DNA of 64,000 nt from Coenobita brevimanus (Eukaryota > Arthropoda > Malacostraca > Decapoda > Coenobitidae), in the NCBI GenBank assembly GCA_032717465.1, contig CM064732.1:20608942-20672941 (forward strand). Direction: 5' to 3'. Under the pieces are notes generated by a model, which saw only the letters and a program-made list of their open reading frames with translations, searched no databases and had not been told where the DNA came from. This document shows, piece after piece, positions 36,064 through 47,082 of the stretch. Position 1 is the first letter of the stretch; each line of letters starts with the position of its first letter. Position numbers and translations under genes: made by a program.

Positions 36064-36760
36064 CTAGGTACCAGTCTCAACGTCCTGCGGTGGTTGTACT
36101 ATTCTCGTTGCAGCCCTAAAGTCATATAGTCTTTTCTTTATTCGTCTAACACAGCAATGAACCATGCATACAGTAATAAGAAATACTACAACAAAAAATC
36201 ACAGCGGGAAACACAAAGACCGGATGCACCCAAGAACGACTATAGGCCATTGAGAAATGATGTAGGACAAAAACACATTCACTGAGGAGTCTAACATACG
36301 TAATTTCTCGGATGTGAAGGAAAAATTGTCTGAAGGGAGGTGGAAGGAAACATTAACAGGTTGAATAATTTCACATGTGTGAGAACGAACTGCATTGTGA
36401 CAATGCGTAGAGTAGGTATCCACAGATTTTGATTTAATAAGACAATAATCGAGTGCCTTAAACAAGCCATTAGCAAGAACCGACCGAACAGGAGCACCAG
36501 AACAGATGACACTAGCAGAGATTGGGACACTGAAAAAGAAGTATTGGACATGACCAAGACGAGCGTGGTGCACTGGAAGTTTGGGGGTTGGAACTAAGGA
36601 ACAGAGAGATTGTACGAAAAAAAAAGAAAAAAAAAAAAAAAGGAACCCGAGCAGATTCACAAAGAGCACCACTACCAGGAGTTAGGCAGGGCAAAGATAA
36701 GAAGTAGGCAGAAGAGAAGAACATTGACTGAGATCATCAGAGGACACAAACGCAACGGAA
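36064..36760 (-). pseudogene. Envelope-like C-terminal reading frame of an LTR element (broken)
   Basis: The minus-strand open frame at 36,199-36,672 contains Cys-bearing stretches and, at its end, LSYIISQWPIVVLGCI. It passes a TGA at 36,199-36,201 and continues with a hydrophobic FFVVVFLITVCMVHCC run (a membrane-spanning candidate) and a short basic tail (VRRIKKRL), stopping at 36,064. An ectodomain, one membrane anchor and a basic cytoplasmic tail, followed by an untranslated region and a short LTR, is the layout of a retroelement envelope gene. A poly(T) run and frameshift near 36,615 break the N-terminal side. Family is not identified. Confidence 0.4.
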
Positions 36761-36956
36761 ACATAATTTTGAGATAAAAGTATGTATTCAGATGAGGCAG
36801 AAATAAGGAGTTATTCAATAAGAGGTAAAATGAAATAATGCGGAAGACGTCGAACGTAACATTACATGGATAAGGCTGGTATAATACAAATCATGATATA
36901 CATGGCTGGAGGTCACAAATCATGATACACATAGTTGTGAGCGATGTACACATGTT

Positions 36957-37168
36957 ACTAGCGAGTATAGTGTATGTGAGTGAGATAGATGGGGAAGAGG
37001 GAGGAGGAGACCAAAGATGAGATGAAGGGATGGAGTGGGGAGGTATATGAGAGGGGTGTGTAAGGGGGAGGGCTGCGTAATGGCAGGGGATAGGGCGACA
37101 TGGAGGCAATTTTTTTGTGACCACCTCGTACGGGATTTAGGCGTCTGGGTATAGATAGACAGATAGAT
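36957..37168 (+). mobile_element. LINE family A 3' end fragment
   Basis: This matches only the last about 200 bp of family A: GTGTATGTGAGTGAG, the AGGAGACCAAAGATGAGATG tail block, GGGATAGGGCGACATGGAGG and GGGATTTAGGCGTCTGGGTA. It ends in (TAGA)n/(CAGA)n. Strong 5' truncation is normal for target-primed insertion. Confidence 0.75.
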
Positions 37169-37184
37169 CATAACATCATCAGAC

Positions 37185-37710
37185 TTGAACTAAGGTACTA
37201 TAAACTTTGAAAAAGCTGTGTTCGACAATATGAGAAATGAGACTGCCAACGCCAACTGGATTAAGCTACTCCAGGTTGATAACGTTGAAGAAATGGAGGA
37301 AATGTTCACTAAATATTTGATGTTTCTTAAAAAAAAAAAAGTTCCAAGAATTGCTCAAGGAAATAAACCAACCTAGCTGTTAAAGAATATTGAAGAAATC
37401 CTCAGCAAAAAGAGAAAACATACAAAACATGCAAGCGAACAGGATAGCACAATGACGCTATACAATATTTCAAATTTCAGAGGGAACGTGCGATAATTCC
37501 CTGGAAAACTAAACGAGACTATGAGGCAAAAATCTCTCATGAGGCAACATCAAACCATAGGAGATTTTTTCATTAAGCAATGAGTGAGAAAAATGCAAAT
37601 GATAGCATGCACCATCGATTAAACTTGGAAGGCGATCTTATTCGTGACAACCAGACATTGGCAACAATAATGAGTGACTCCTTTCAGAATGCAATGATAA
37701 TAACAATGAT
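37185..37710 (+). pseudogene. Old CR1-like LINE, linker region (left part)
   Basis: With frame changes this reads EKAVFDNMRNETANANW, KKVPRIAQGNKPTW-like, LSKKRKHTKHA, YFKFQRERA...KTKRDYEAKI and NLEGDLIRDNQTLATIMSDSF. That is the order of the CR1 endonuclease-RT linker, where a basic KRK region precedes a G-x-L-I-x-D...FF block. It is cut at a TA by the Tigger-like element and resumes at 38,930. Confidence 0.5.
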
Positions 37711-37711
37711 A

Positions 37712-38848
37712 AACTCAATCCTCGTAATCCGCGGCAATTTGGATCTGGACAACTGCCGTGGATTACAAATTCCGCAGTTTATAAATAATAACTCTTATGT
37801 GAAAAATTAATTAGGGTCTGGACTTTGGCCAACCACCCCCGAAAGCACCCTACCTACACCTATTTAGACACCATCAAACACAAACATACAAATTTAGGAA
37901 TATTCAGTGCATGTATTTAATAGAAATAAGCAATGTTAAGGGATCTCACCTTAATCCTACGACGATATTGCTTAAGTGAATGAAGTGAGGTGGTGATGGG
38001 AAGAACTTAGAACCTCTCAGCATGAAGTGGGGGTGCTCCCTCATGCTGTTCTCCTTTCTCCAGCTCCTCAGCCTCCCTCAGGAAGCACTCAAAGTCTGCC
38101 TCAGAGATGACTGATGCTACGTCATCCACGTCCTCAGTGTGTGAAGGGCCAGGCTGTGGTTCAGGCTCAGCTTCTGCCCTTACCCGGGCAAAATAATGGG
38201 TGATGAGTTCCTGATGTTTCTCATTAACTCTACGATTATACAAGTCCTTGTAAAAATGTACAGCTTTTTCTAGGTAACCAATACTCTCACTACACCTTCC
38301 CTCATCACGTTCAATGGATTTCACAATCTCCTTGGCCAAGTCTACGTAAACAAGCAAATCACTGAGATCCTTCCCCAGGCTTCCAAACTTCTCTCCCTTC
38401 TCAACACGACAAATGAGCTCCAAACGTTGACTGTACGACAACGGCGGCTGCTTCTTGATGCCACAGGGCTTAGAGCGCTTCTTGGGGGGTTCGGGAGGGG
38501 CCATGGAAGGTATGAGGTGTGGGGGAAAGTGAACAAAAAAAGGCAGGTAGCTCTCATACCGCACGTTGATGCTCTGTACGGTGCGGGTTGGCGGACAGAA
38601 CAACAACAACATGGCGGCATTAGTATGCACACTTGCCACCAGTGACGGGTGGTGATTGGTTGTTGGGTCGCGGTTATCAAATTGAATGCCGCGGTTTACG
38701 ATTCTCCTCGGAAAAGGCCCACTTCGTTGCCTAGATCCGCGATTTTCGTGACTTAACAGCGGTTTAAGAATGCTGTCAGTCTGACAGCCACTTTGCCGCG
38801 GATTACGAATCCGTGGTTTATAAACACGCGGATTACGATGATTGAGTG
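37712..38848 (-). mobile_element. Tigger/pogo-like DNA transposon, internally deleted
   Basis: Terminal inverted repeats of about 23 bp (left AACTCAATCCTCGTAATCCG, right end reading CACTCAATCATCGTAATCCG on the other strand) are flanked by TA at 37,710-37,711 and 38,849-38,850, as expected for Tc1/mariner-superfamily insertion. CCGCGGATTACG-type subterminal motifs repeat near both ends. At 1,137 bp the element is about half the length of an autonomous Tigger and lacks the DDE catalytic domain. Confidence 0.7.
38007..38504 (-). CDS. Tigger-like protein without catalytic core (165 residues)
   Basis: Uninterrupted frame from the ATG at 38,504. The N-terminus is MAPPEPPKKRSKP, a basic lead, followed by LSYSQRLELICRVEKGEKF, which fits the first helix-turn-helix of pogo/Tigger DNA-binding domains. 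The protein then passes directly to AVHFYKDLYNRRVNEKHQ and ITHYF, which resembles the extreme C-terminus of Tigger transposases (a Y-x-x-LY-x-x-K/RR block ending in a PCNA-box-like xxYF). An acidic tail follows. The whole DDE region is missing, yet no stop or frameshift is present. It could bind element ends without cutting, or simply be a young deletion derivative. Confidence 0.5.
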   Translation of the reverse strand: MAPPEPPKKRSKPCGIKKQPPLSYSQRLELICRVEKGEKFGSLGKDLSDLLVYVDLAKEIVKSIERDEGRCSESIGYLEKAVHFYKDLYNRRVNEKHQELITHYFARVRAEAEPEPQPGPSHTEDVDDVASVISEADFECFLREAEELEKGEQHEGAPPLHAERF

Positions 38849-38850
38849 TA

Positions 38851-38887
38851 ATAATAATAATAATAATTATTATTATTATTATTATTA

Positions 38888-38921
<34 letters not shown>
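38851..38921. repeat. (ATA)n/(TTA)n trinucleotide tract
   Basis: This adjoins the right TA of the Tigger-like element; the tract switches from ATA to ATT units. Confidence 0.9.
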
Positions 38922-38922
<1 letters not shown>

Positions 38923-38929
38923 TGCGTAA

Positions 38930-39850
38930 ACATTCCGATCCCACAGTCAGATTTCTCAAGACCAACACATGATAAATTATCAGTCAGTGAAGCAACAGGG
39001 CATGATGTATTAATGAATCTTCAGAAAAGCGAGTAAGGCACATCATCTGGCCTAGCCTAGATATCCTCTCTCATACGGCTTGAATAATGCAGGCAGTTAG
39101 CCTTCCCTGTAACCACAATATCCAATAAATCCATAACTTAATAAAAAGTTCCTAATCGATGTGGTGATAAAGATGTGCTACAAATTACCATGCAACAGCC
39201 AACAGTCAGTACTAAGCAAAAATTTGGAAAAATAGTTTGAGATAACATTTATTTATTCCTTAACAAACATAATTATATAACAGATAATCAGTAAGGGTTT
39301 CATTATAATATACCATGCATTACAAACCTGTTTGATTTCTCTACAAACATTTACAATAGTGAGGTCGCAAAAATACAATCAGATGTCACCTGCCTAGACT
39401 TCCAGAAAGCGTTTGGTAAGGTGGTACATCCGAGACTACTAGAAAATTAAGAAGCTACGGTCTGCCTAACAAATCATGTTCATGTATTGGTGATTGGGTT
39501 ACGAACTGCAGGCAGTGTGTAGTGATTAAAGGCGAATTATCAGACTGCCTAAAAGTTAGAGTTCCTCTAAAAGTTAGAGATTTAGAGCCAGTTTTTTCAC
39601 TATATGTATCTAGGATCCATAAATTGGACTTGTTGTAGTTGACAAGAAGATTCTGGAGACAGTAATTACGAAAGCAAACTGGGAATCTATACAACGACCA
39701 GCATAAGTTAGTAAAGTGGTACAAATATTTAGAGTTCATTACAAATTCGAAGATGTAAGATATGATAACCTGTTCGAAACGCTGAATGATACAGAGACTA
39801 TACAGTACATAATAGAATAAAACATAAGAGTAAAACATAGGCTACAGCAC
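38930..39850 (+). pseudogene. Old CR1-like LINE, reverse transcriptase part (right part)
   Basis: In broken frames this reads ATGHDVLMNLQKS, FGKIV*DNIYLFLNKHN, ITDNQ*GF, CITNLFDFSTNIYN, CLDFQKAFGKVVHPRLL (catalytic Asp block), LRSYGLPNKS and CVVIKGELSDCLKVRV. This is the canonical order of a CR1-like RT, with many stops. It continues the linker at 37,185-37,710 across the Tigger insertion. Confidence 0.6.
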
Positions 39851-40284
39851 GATTATAGGGCATATTACTATTCGCTTAGGCCCTATCACTTACAATAGTT
39901 AGTGCGAAAAAGGCATATTTTAAAAATTCTGCCAAGCAAAAATTTCGAGTCTGTAGGCTCTAACTGCGTGTTTTTTTAATTCCACGGTGACATGTTTGCT
40001 GACGACAATGAGGCATTTGTTTAATTATGAGAACATTCGGCGATCATGTATGGTCTTTCTTTTACACGTTAAGAGATTATATAGGGCATAGTTGTTGTTC
40101 TGCCTTCCCTATAAAAGTAACTATGTTTGTTCCTTCCATCACGCAACAGGTTTCTGCCAACGTTTTCCTGCCGGATTTACGGATAGTGGTGGTGTGGGAA
40201 AGCCTTCTTTGCTGTCATTTTCTCTTACACCTCATCATTGGCCAGAAGGCCTCCTATTGTCTGTACTTCCAGTGTAATTCTATG

Positions 40285-40288
<4 letters not shown>

Positions 40289-40320
<32 letters not shown>
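40289..40320. repeat. (CT)n microsatellite
   Basis: About 32 bp, just upstream of the RNase H remnant. 39,851-40,288 holds no gene I recognise. Confidence 0.9.
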
Positions 40321-40323
<3 letters not shown>

Positions 40324-40337
40324 CAACTACCAAATGA

Positions 40338-41448
40338 CAGATCATCATTTAGGAGACTGGGACTGGGGTGAACCATTGCCGCCCTGGGAGGAGAGACCAC
40401 TAGACATCGCCTTCACTACATTAGACTCAAAAAAAGCCGACCTCCTACCGTATGCACTCAACGATGACTTTATGACACTTATATCAAGTCTGGCAGGGGA
40501 AGACAAAGACCAAGTGTACTGTGACGGTTCTCTTCACACACAGACTGGACGTGCTGGGGCTGCTGTTACCATTGTAAGTGGGGGTAGCTTTGTTCATGGG
40601 GCAGAGACACTCAGCAGGCTACATGACTGGGCTTCATCCACCCAGTGTGAACTTGTAGCACTTGTGAATGGGCTGGAACAAGTTTGTCTCAGGAAACAAG
40701 ATGCCATCATCTTAACAGACAGCATGTCTGCTCTGCAATCTCTCTCTGACCCTCACCCCACATACCTGACCTTGTTCACAAGATCAGACGGATTGTGGCA
40801 GAGCTTAGGGAGATCAGTGTACAGGTCAAATTTGTTTGGATCCCCTCACATGTTGAAATCCCGTGTAATGAAAGAGCTGACATTTAGGCCAAGGAGGCTT
40901 CTAACAAGGACACTTGTGACTATGACCTGGGACTTTCACTTAGACAACTTAAAAGAAAGATCATGACCATACAAAAAGAAAGGGTGACTGACCTTAGACT
41001 CAGAGAACACAACACCAGCACTTCCATACACTACTACAACACAGTTGCATTGATGACAAGTTACGTATATGGCAGACATACGACAAGTAGGTGGGTTGAC
41101 TCTGTACATGCAAGAATAAGGCTTGGCTACTGTTACTCTTGGGAACTGGGATGGCAGGTTGATGAGGAGAAGAGAAAGTGCAAAGTATGTGAACAACCCA
41201 ACAAACACACTTTGAGGCATTATTTATTGGAATGTCCACTCATACGTGAATACAGGAATACTCAGTTTAAGACAACAGAGAGTCAGGCAAAATTTATGTT
41301 AGAAAAAGATTTTGTCAGAAAAAATACTGAGGAAATAAAATTTTTTTGCTTCTCCTCGGTAACACAACAATTGCCCCCAAAATATACTTATCCTAATATA
41401 ACTGTTATAAAATTTGTCAACTTAAGAACTTATTTCATATATGTCTGA
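40338..41448 (+). pseudogene. RNase H domain and C-terminal zinc motif of a LINE (5' truncated)
   Basis: The RNase H that removes template RNA is visible as VYCDGSLHTQTGRAGAA (first Asp), STQCELVALVNGL (Glu) and ILTDSMSALQSL (Asp). After a frameshift near 40,785 come VWIPSHVEIPCNERAD and a TAG where Leu is expected. The frame from 40,963 gives RWVDSVHARIRLGY and CKVCEQPNKHTLRHYLLECPLI, the C-x2-C...H...C motif that ends many RNase H-bearing LINEs (I/Jockey group). The endonuclease and RT are absent. Confidence 0.75.
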
Positions 41449-41545
41449 TAAATTAGTTGAACTCTCTCACCTATGTATATTGATAATATAAAATGAGCTA
41501 TATTTATGTTGATATACTGTTGTAAGACTTTTGTAACGCAGATAG

Positions 41546-41907
41546 GGGAGGCGGTGGCTGAATCGGTAGAGTGGCGGCTTGCAGTCCCAGTGGACCCAGG
41601 TTCGAATCCCGACTGGGGCAGGGAACAGTTTAAGGATTTGAATTTCATAAAAGCAGACTTTCCTGATCTACCAGAACACCCGCCGACATGTCGTAAAAGT
41701 ACCCCCGCTAATACCAGTACACCAGTTCTGTATGAGACAGCCCTGCATGTATTCAATATGGACGGTGGGTGTTAGCGCCGAAGTGGTGACATGTGGAGGT
41801 GTAGGAGGACTACTGGGCCTTGGAATAGGCAACTGCCCCCGAGAAACAGGCCCTGAAGCCTTTGCCCAGAGTCGGACACATAAAAAAAAAAAAAAAAAAA
41901 AAAAAAA
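41546..41907 (+). mobile_element. tRNA-derived SINE-1, copy 3
   Basis: A box TGGCTGAATCGG is at 41,555-41,566 and B box GGTTCGAATCC at 41,599-41,609. The body matches copies 1 and 2, with an extra CCCGAGAAACAGG segment near 41,835, and the poly(A) of about 25 bp is the cleanest of the three. It sits near the 3' end of the RNase H-bearing LINE remnant. Confidence 0.85.
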
Positions 41908-42042
41908 TCTCGCTGAGATACTGCCTTCCTTTTGGATACCTCTTTTAAATTCTTTGTATGATGCTGTATCTTTGTATTCTTTTGACGCTGCTCCTTCACA
42001 GGATGAGGTGTGGGGTGTCTAATAAACTAGCCCCATTGGGGT

Positions 42043-42047
<5 letters not shown>

Positions 42048-42112
<65 letters not shown>
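42048..42112. repeat. (CT)n microsatellite
   Basis: About 65 bp of pure CT. Confidence 0.95.
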
Positions 42113-42115
<3 letters not shown>

Positions 42116-42233
42116 ATCACCATACTAACCCTTCATTTCCTTCCAGAAACACACCTCAAAGTTAAGCAATATCCTTCCTTCCCCCTCCTGTCTATACCCT
42201 GTTCCCTTCCCTTTCGTCCCTCCTCTTCTCACC

Positions 42234-42238
<5 letters not shown>

Positions 42239-42328
<90 letters not shown>
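42239..42328. repeat. (CA)n microsatellite
   Basis: About 90 bp of pure CA. Confidence 0.95.
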
Positions 42329-42330
<2 letters not shown>

Positions 42331-42432
42331 GGTACTATCTTCACTACTGTCAATGTTTGCCCTGTTCTGAAGGATCTGGTAGAGAGGTTTTGTTTCCACT
42401 TCTCTCTCTCCCAGCTTCTCTTCTTCCCCCAT

Positions 42433-42450
<18 letters not shown>

Positions 42451-42480
<30 letters not shown>
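42451..42480. repeat. (CT)n microsatellite
   Basis: About 30 bp, after a C-run. Confidence 0.9.
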
Positions 42481-42483
<3 letters not shown>

Positions 42484-42599
42484 CATCTTTCGATCCACTA
42501 AGATTCTGCGTTATCTTCTTGTCTGAATATTATTTCTACTTTCTCCTTACCGACACTAATTACAAAAAAATAATACTAAATTTTCATTTAACGTAATAT

Positions 42600-43340
42600 A
42601 TCATCTGAGTGTGATAAGACTGGGAGAAATGTAGCCGCGGGGTGGCAAGGGTAAAATGGAAAATATTTTCGAGTGACAAGAATAGTGCAGAAAATTGTCG
42701 CCTTAGCAGTACTGGAATTATACTCAGCCCTTGGCTGCAAGCGCAGGAAAAAAAAAAAAAACACCAATCTGAATAGGGTGAACAAAGTTATACAAAATGT
42801 TGGCAGCAAAAAAGAATATAAAGGCATATAGTTAGTGGGAGACCAAACAGGATTAAGCCTCGTAAAGACAAGATAGGATATGATAAAAATAGTATGTTGA
42901 TCTCAAGGGAAGGTAAATAATATTCTAACCATAAAAGACATGACAGAATCATCTAGTGATGCCCAAGTAGGATAAAAGAAAATAGCCTAGTAATGGCATG
43001 ACAGGTTTAAATTTGTCTGATGATGGCTCTATATGAAAGAAAATTAACAGTGGATTGTATGGAAGGATATTTAATGGTCTAATGATGAAGAGATAAGATA
43101 AAAGAAAAAAATCAGTCTAGTGATAGGAAGATAAGATTTTTAAAAATCCGGTGATTGCAAGACACGATTAAAAAATCTGATGAAGGGAAGATAAGATGAA
43201 AACAATCTGTTTATGCCAAGATAAGATAGAAAATAGCGTAATGATGCAGGGTTGGATAAAAAAAAAAAAAAAAACATTGTAGTGACGGGCAGTAACAAAC
43301 CAGGAATTATATCACGGTAGTAAAGGTGTTGCTAGACAAT
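42600..43340 (+). repeat. Decayed minisatellite of about 31 bp, block 1
   Basis: Units of the form (A)nTCTGRTGATGGCAAGATAAGATAAAA recur at roughly 30-34 bp spacing: GGTGGCAAGGGTAAAATGG, GAGTGACAAGAATAGTGC, TCTAGTGATAGGAAGATAAG, CGGTGATTGCAAGACACG and TTATGCCAAGATAAGATAG. Divergence is high, so only the recurring core shows it. Confidence 0.55.
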
Positions 43341-43426
43341 GTTTTTAATCCTTTCACCGTGACAGTTCCTTCCTAATGTGCAAGAATAAATCGCCTGAGT
43401 GTAACAAAGAGAAAAATTATAAAAAC

Positions 43427-43708
43427 TCACCTTAGGCTGGTAAGTATAAGATAAACAGGTTGCAGGATTACAATTAAACAATTCTGTCGTGACATTAAGT
43501 AATATATTGTAAAGATACTGGAAGTAATTGTTGCTGACCAAACCCTGTTTGCCTGGCCGAACAGACTCTTCAACAGCAGGCCAGCAACCGTCCCCGAAGG
43601 GTCGTCCCGTACAGTGAACCGAATTTCCAGCGCCTCGCAACAGCGAGACTCGGGGTAAAAGTGTGGAGGTTTGGTTGCTGGAAGGATGCAGCATTTACGT
43701 CTCTCCAC
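43427..43708 (-). other. GC-richer open stretch, possible exon or element fragment
   Basis: This 93-codon minus-strand frame includes PESRCCEALEIRFTVRDDPS, with normal amino-acid mix and higher GC than its surroundings. I do not recognise it, and no splice sites, promoter or neighbours support a gene. Confidence 0.2.
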
Positions 43709-43784
43709 CCGTTTAGCAGGAGCTTCATTCCAGGCTCCCCATCATCCCATTATCTGGTTATCAGTAAGACTATGCGAATAAGCG

Positions 43785-43788
<4 letters not shown>

Positions 43789-43862
<74 letters not shown>
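43789..43862. repeat. (GT)n microsatellite
   Basis: About 74 bp of pure GT. 43,863-44,460 shows nothing recognisable. Confidence 0.95.
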
Positions 43863-43864
<2 letters not shown>

Positions 43865-44460
43865 ACATTTGGTCCCCTCGGTTTTCGACGTATCATACAT
43901 CAAAAGGTGCGAATCAACGACCTAAGGACAATGGTTAGAATTATAATTGCGTCCGGAAGATTGCACGCGAACCACGAGCACTTTCTTGCCCAGCTTAATG
44001 TCAGACACTGGGACCCCTCTACAGATCATATCGCTGGATGGAATGAGCAGAAATTTCTAATGGGTATGCCCGGTATGTTTGAGCAGCTCCATGTCAAGTT
44101 TAGTGTCAGTACGTGTTTAGTGGGCAAGAGCTTAGAGGCCAGATAAACACCTGAATGGTTACTAATCAACACTGTACGTGTTTTCATGGATTGCAAGAAA
44201 ATATTGGGTTTCACACTCAGTGCAAATCCATCTGAAATGGGAGAAAGGAGTGATGCAAAGTGGCAGGAAGGAAAAGGAGAAGAAGGAAAAGGGGAGAAGC
44301 GAGAGACAGAAACGGGATGATAAGGTGAAAAAAAAAAAAAAAAGTATCGGTAGGCAATACTGCATGAAGTGAGTGGATAATGGTAGCCATCACCTACCGA
44401 TCCAGTGACAGAAAGTAAGAACATCGTATAAGAATACTGTGTAAGCAAAATTAATACAGT

Positions 44461-44563
44461 ATATCTATCTATCTATCTATCTATCTGTCTGTCTATGTAT
44501 CTATCTATCTATCAATCAGTCAATCTATCTATCTATCTATTTATATATATATATGAATATATA
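44461..44563. repeat. (TCTA)n then (TA)n tract
   Basis: An imperfect tetranucleotide array passes into short AT repeats. Confidence 0.9.
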
Positions 44564-44851
44564 TATAATGGTAGGTGGGGGCGTTCACCATCCACTCATT
44601 CAATGTAGTGCTGCTTTGGGTGTCTGCCCGATCCTCTCTTCCATCCTTCCTCTTCTGTCTCTCGTGCCTTCACTCTGTCCTTTTTCTTCTGCCTAAGAGG
44701 GACTTTACACTCCCTCTTCTGTCTTTCTTTCCTTCATTCTTTCCTCTTCCTTTTGCCTATGGGTAACTCTACACTGAAGTGACAAGCCAAATGGTTTCCT
44801 GTACACCAGGAAACCATTTTCTACGCTGAGTGGTAACCATATAGCCAAATT

Positions 44852-45078
44852 ATGGCGCCTGGTGGTTTAGTGGGTAACTAAGGTGCTCCAATTGGATTGA
44901 GCCTGTGTAGGTTTTTATTCAAGGGTGGTTGGGGTTTATTGCTCGCGTAAATGCCACTCAGGGATGAGTGAGGCTGGTTACTCTCATCTTAAATGTCAGA
45001 ACCAACTTGCTTAGCCCCGGGTTCCTACGCTCCTCATGGGGCGACATATGACTGGGTGATGGATGGATGGATATATAG
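44852..45078 (+). mobile_element. tRNA-derived SINE candidate (SINE-4)
   Basis: TGGCGCCTGGTGGTTTAGTG gives an A-box-like segment. GTAGGTTTTTATTCAAGG about 45 bases later sits where a B box should be but is poorly conserved. A body follows, then a (GGAT)n tail at about 45,058-45,072. Only one copy is present, so this is tentative. Confidence 0.4.
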
Positions 45079-45178
45079 ATTTTTATTGTGGAAATAACAG
45101 AAGAATAAAAGCTGTCAAAGGGGGTGTCTTGAATAATATAAAACAGTTTAACCTGGGAGCATCAAGAGAAACATAAAT

Positions 45179-45179
<1 letters not shown>

Positions 45180-45243
<64 letters not shown>
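45180..45243. repeat. (CA)n microsatellite
   Basis: About 64 bp inside the 31-bp repeat block. Confidence 0.95.
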
Positions 45244-45245
<2 letters not shown>

Positions 45246-45984
45246 TGGATAGATAGAACTCTCTCGGCGTGCGAAGAATAGAATGTAAAAACAGTTGTGA
45301 GCCTGGAAAAACAGAAATTGTATAAAGTCTGATGATGGCAATAAAACACTGCTGATAGGGTCATCATACTAAAGGGATTTATACAAGTTGCCTTGAAAAC
45401 TTCATCACGAAAGGCCCTCCCTCTGATGTAATAAAAGACTTGTCTTGGCAAGATGATAACAGAAAATTCTTTTCCTGGTGGTAAGTATAATAAAAATAGA
45501 CTGAAGCATCTAAAAGATAATTTAGAATGATAATAATAAAGAATAAAAGAAGGGTGACATAAAAAGCTTAATTATTGTCTGGAAGTGAAGAGATAAGACT
45601 AAAACAATCGCGTTGTGTTCAAAGAAGTAATATTCTAGTTGTGACAATATTAAACTTCGAATATCGCTATCTTATTAGAAGAGCAATAAGAGTCTGCTTT
45701 CAGTAGTTCACCACGAGATGTTCCTAATATGTGGTAGTATTTCGTCTTACTCTGGCCAAAGCACGACAGAAAAAACGTCTGTTTATAGTACTAAGCGTTG
45801 GACAAAAATGCAATGACGTGGCAAGAACATAGAATGAAAGATTAATCGAAGTGTGTAAGATTTAATAACAATAGAATTCTAGGAGTGACAAAAAAGGGGA
45901 TATAAGATCGTCTTGATGTGGAGTCAACAGAATTAAAGTCGTTTCTAGTTGGAGAGAACATAATTAAAATATTGTTTCGGGTGG

Positions 45985-45986
<2 letters not shown>

Positions 45987-46057
<71 letters not shown>
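45987..46057. repeat. (AT)n microsatellite
   Basis: About 70 bp inside the 31-bp repeat block. Confidence 0.95.
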
Positions 46058-46060
<3 letters not shown>

Positions 46061-46376
46061 ACTGATGACAGGAATAAAATACTAATACTGTGATAAATTA
46101 ACGGAGCAATGGTTTCTTCTTCCAATGATTCATTAAGAGATGTCCACCGAGATGTAAAAATGCTGCATTTTCGTGTAGGAAATACAATAAAAATAATTTT
46201 GGGATGCCAAGTATAGGGATAAAATATTTTCTGTGGTGGCAAGAATAGAATGAATTAGCACGAGGAAGAAATTTTAGAAGTAATCGGGATGGTTAGAAGA
46301 AAATACAAATAACAAGTTTCGCAAAGGATGTGAAAATTCCCGGGGGCTAAAAGCAGAATACAAAATTGTCAGGCAG

Positions 46377-46378
<2 letters not shown>

Positions 46379-46449
<71 letters not shown>
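46379..46449. repeat. (CA)n microsatellite
   Basis: About 70 bp inside the 31-bp repeat block. Confidence 0.95.
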
Positions 46450-46451
<2 letters not shown>

Positions 46452-47082
46452 ATGATGGCAATAGGAGGGAAAAAAAAGTCTGCACATGGCCAAAATATAA
46501 TCTAAAATAGCCAGGGAGTGGCGAGAATAAGCCATTAATACCGACATCGTAGCATAGGATGTGAGAATTTCTAGTTCGATCCCGAGTGGAAATTCTTGCT
46601 AAGATGTAATGAAATTAATCGCATGCGGCAGTTTACTGAAGTACCCTGAATGTACTTAAAATATTATGGTGGAGAAAAGAAAAAAAAAATCAGTCTGGAT
46701 GCGACAGAATTAACGTATCATGTGGTCTGGGGTAGCCAGAATAGGACAGAAATAGTCGAACAGTGACAATAAAAAAAAATGAAAAATGATCTGGTGGTAG
46801 GAAAAAAAAAATGAAGGGGTTGCATAAATAGGATAAAATAGTCTGGCAATGGAGAGATTAAAATACGTGATCAAAATTATACTGTCGCAAGGATAACATA
46901 ATGACGAGTCTGGGGATGGCAAGATTAGAATACTAAAAAAAATCAGGTGTTAGCAAAGGAGAGATTATTAAATACTGTAGTTTGATAGTGGAAAGAGTGA
47001 AGAAAAAAATAGCCCCGAGGTAAAAACAACACAACAACAACAAAAAATACTATAAGAGTAAACTATGAGCATTGTAACAATG

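Larger units (their letters stand above)
45090..47040 (+). repeat. Decayed minisatellite of about 31 bp, block 2
   Basis: The core TGGTGGCAAGAATAGAATAAA recurs, for example GATGCCAAGTATAGGGAT (46,203), GGTGGCAAGAATAGAATG (46,235), GTCGCAAGGATAACATAATG (46,884), GGGATGGCAAGATTAG (46,912) and GTTAGCAAAGGAGAG (46,949). Neighbouring cores are 30-34 bp apart. Dinucleotide tracts at 45,180, 45,987 and 46,379 interrupt the array. Confidence 0.6.

Noticed and set aside
39980..40025. MFADDNEAF-like words as the RT catalytic block of the old CR1 copy
   Set aside because: They lie downstream of sequence that should follow this block, so the order is wrong; probably chance.
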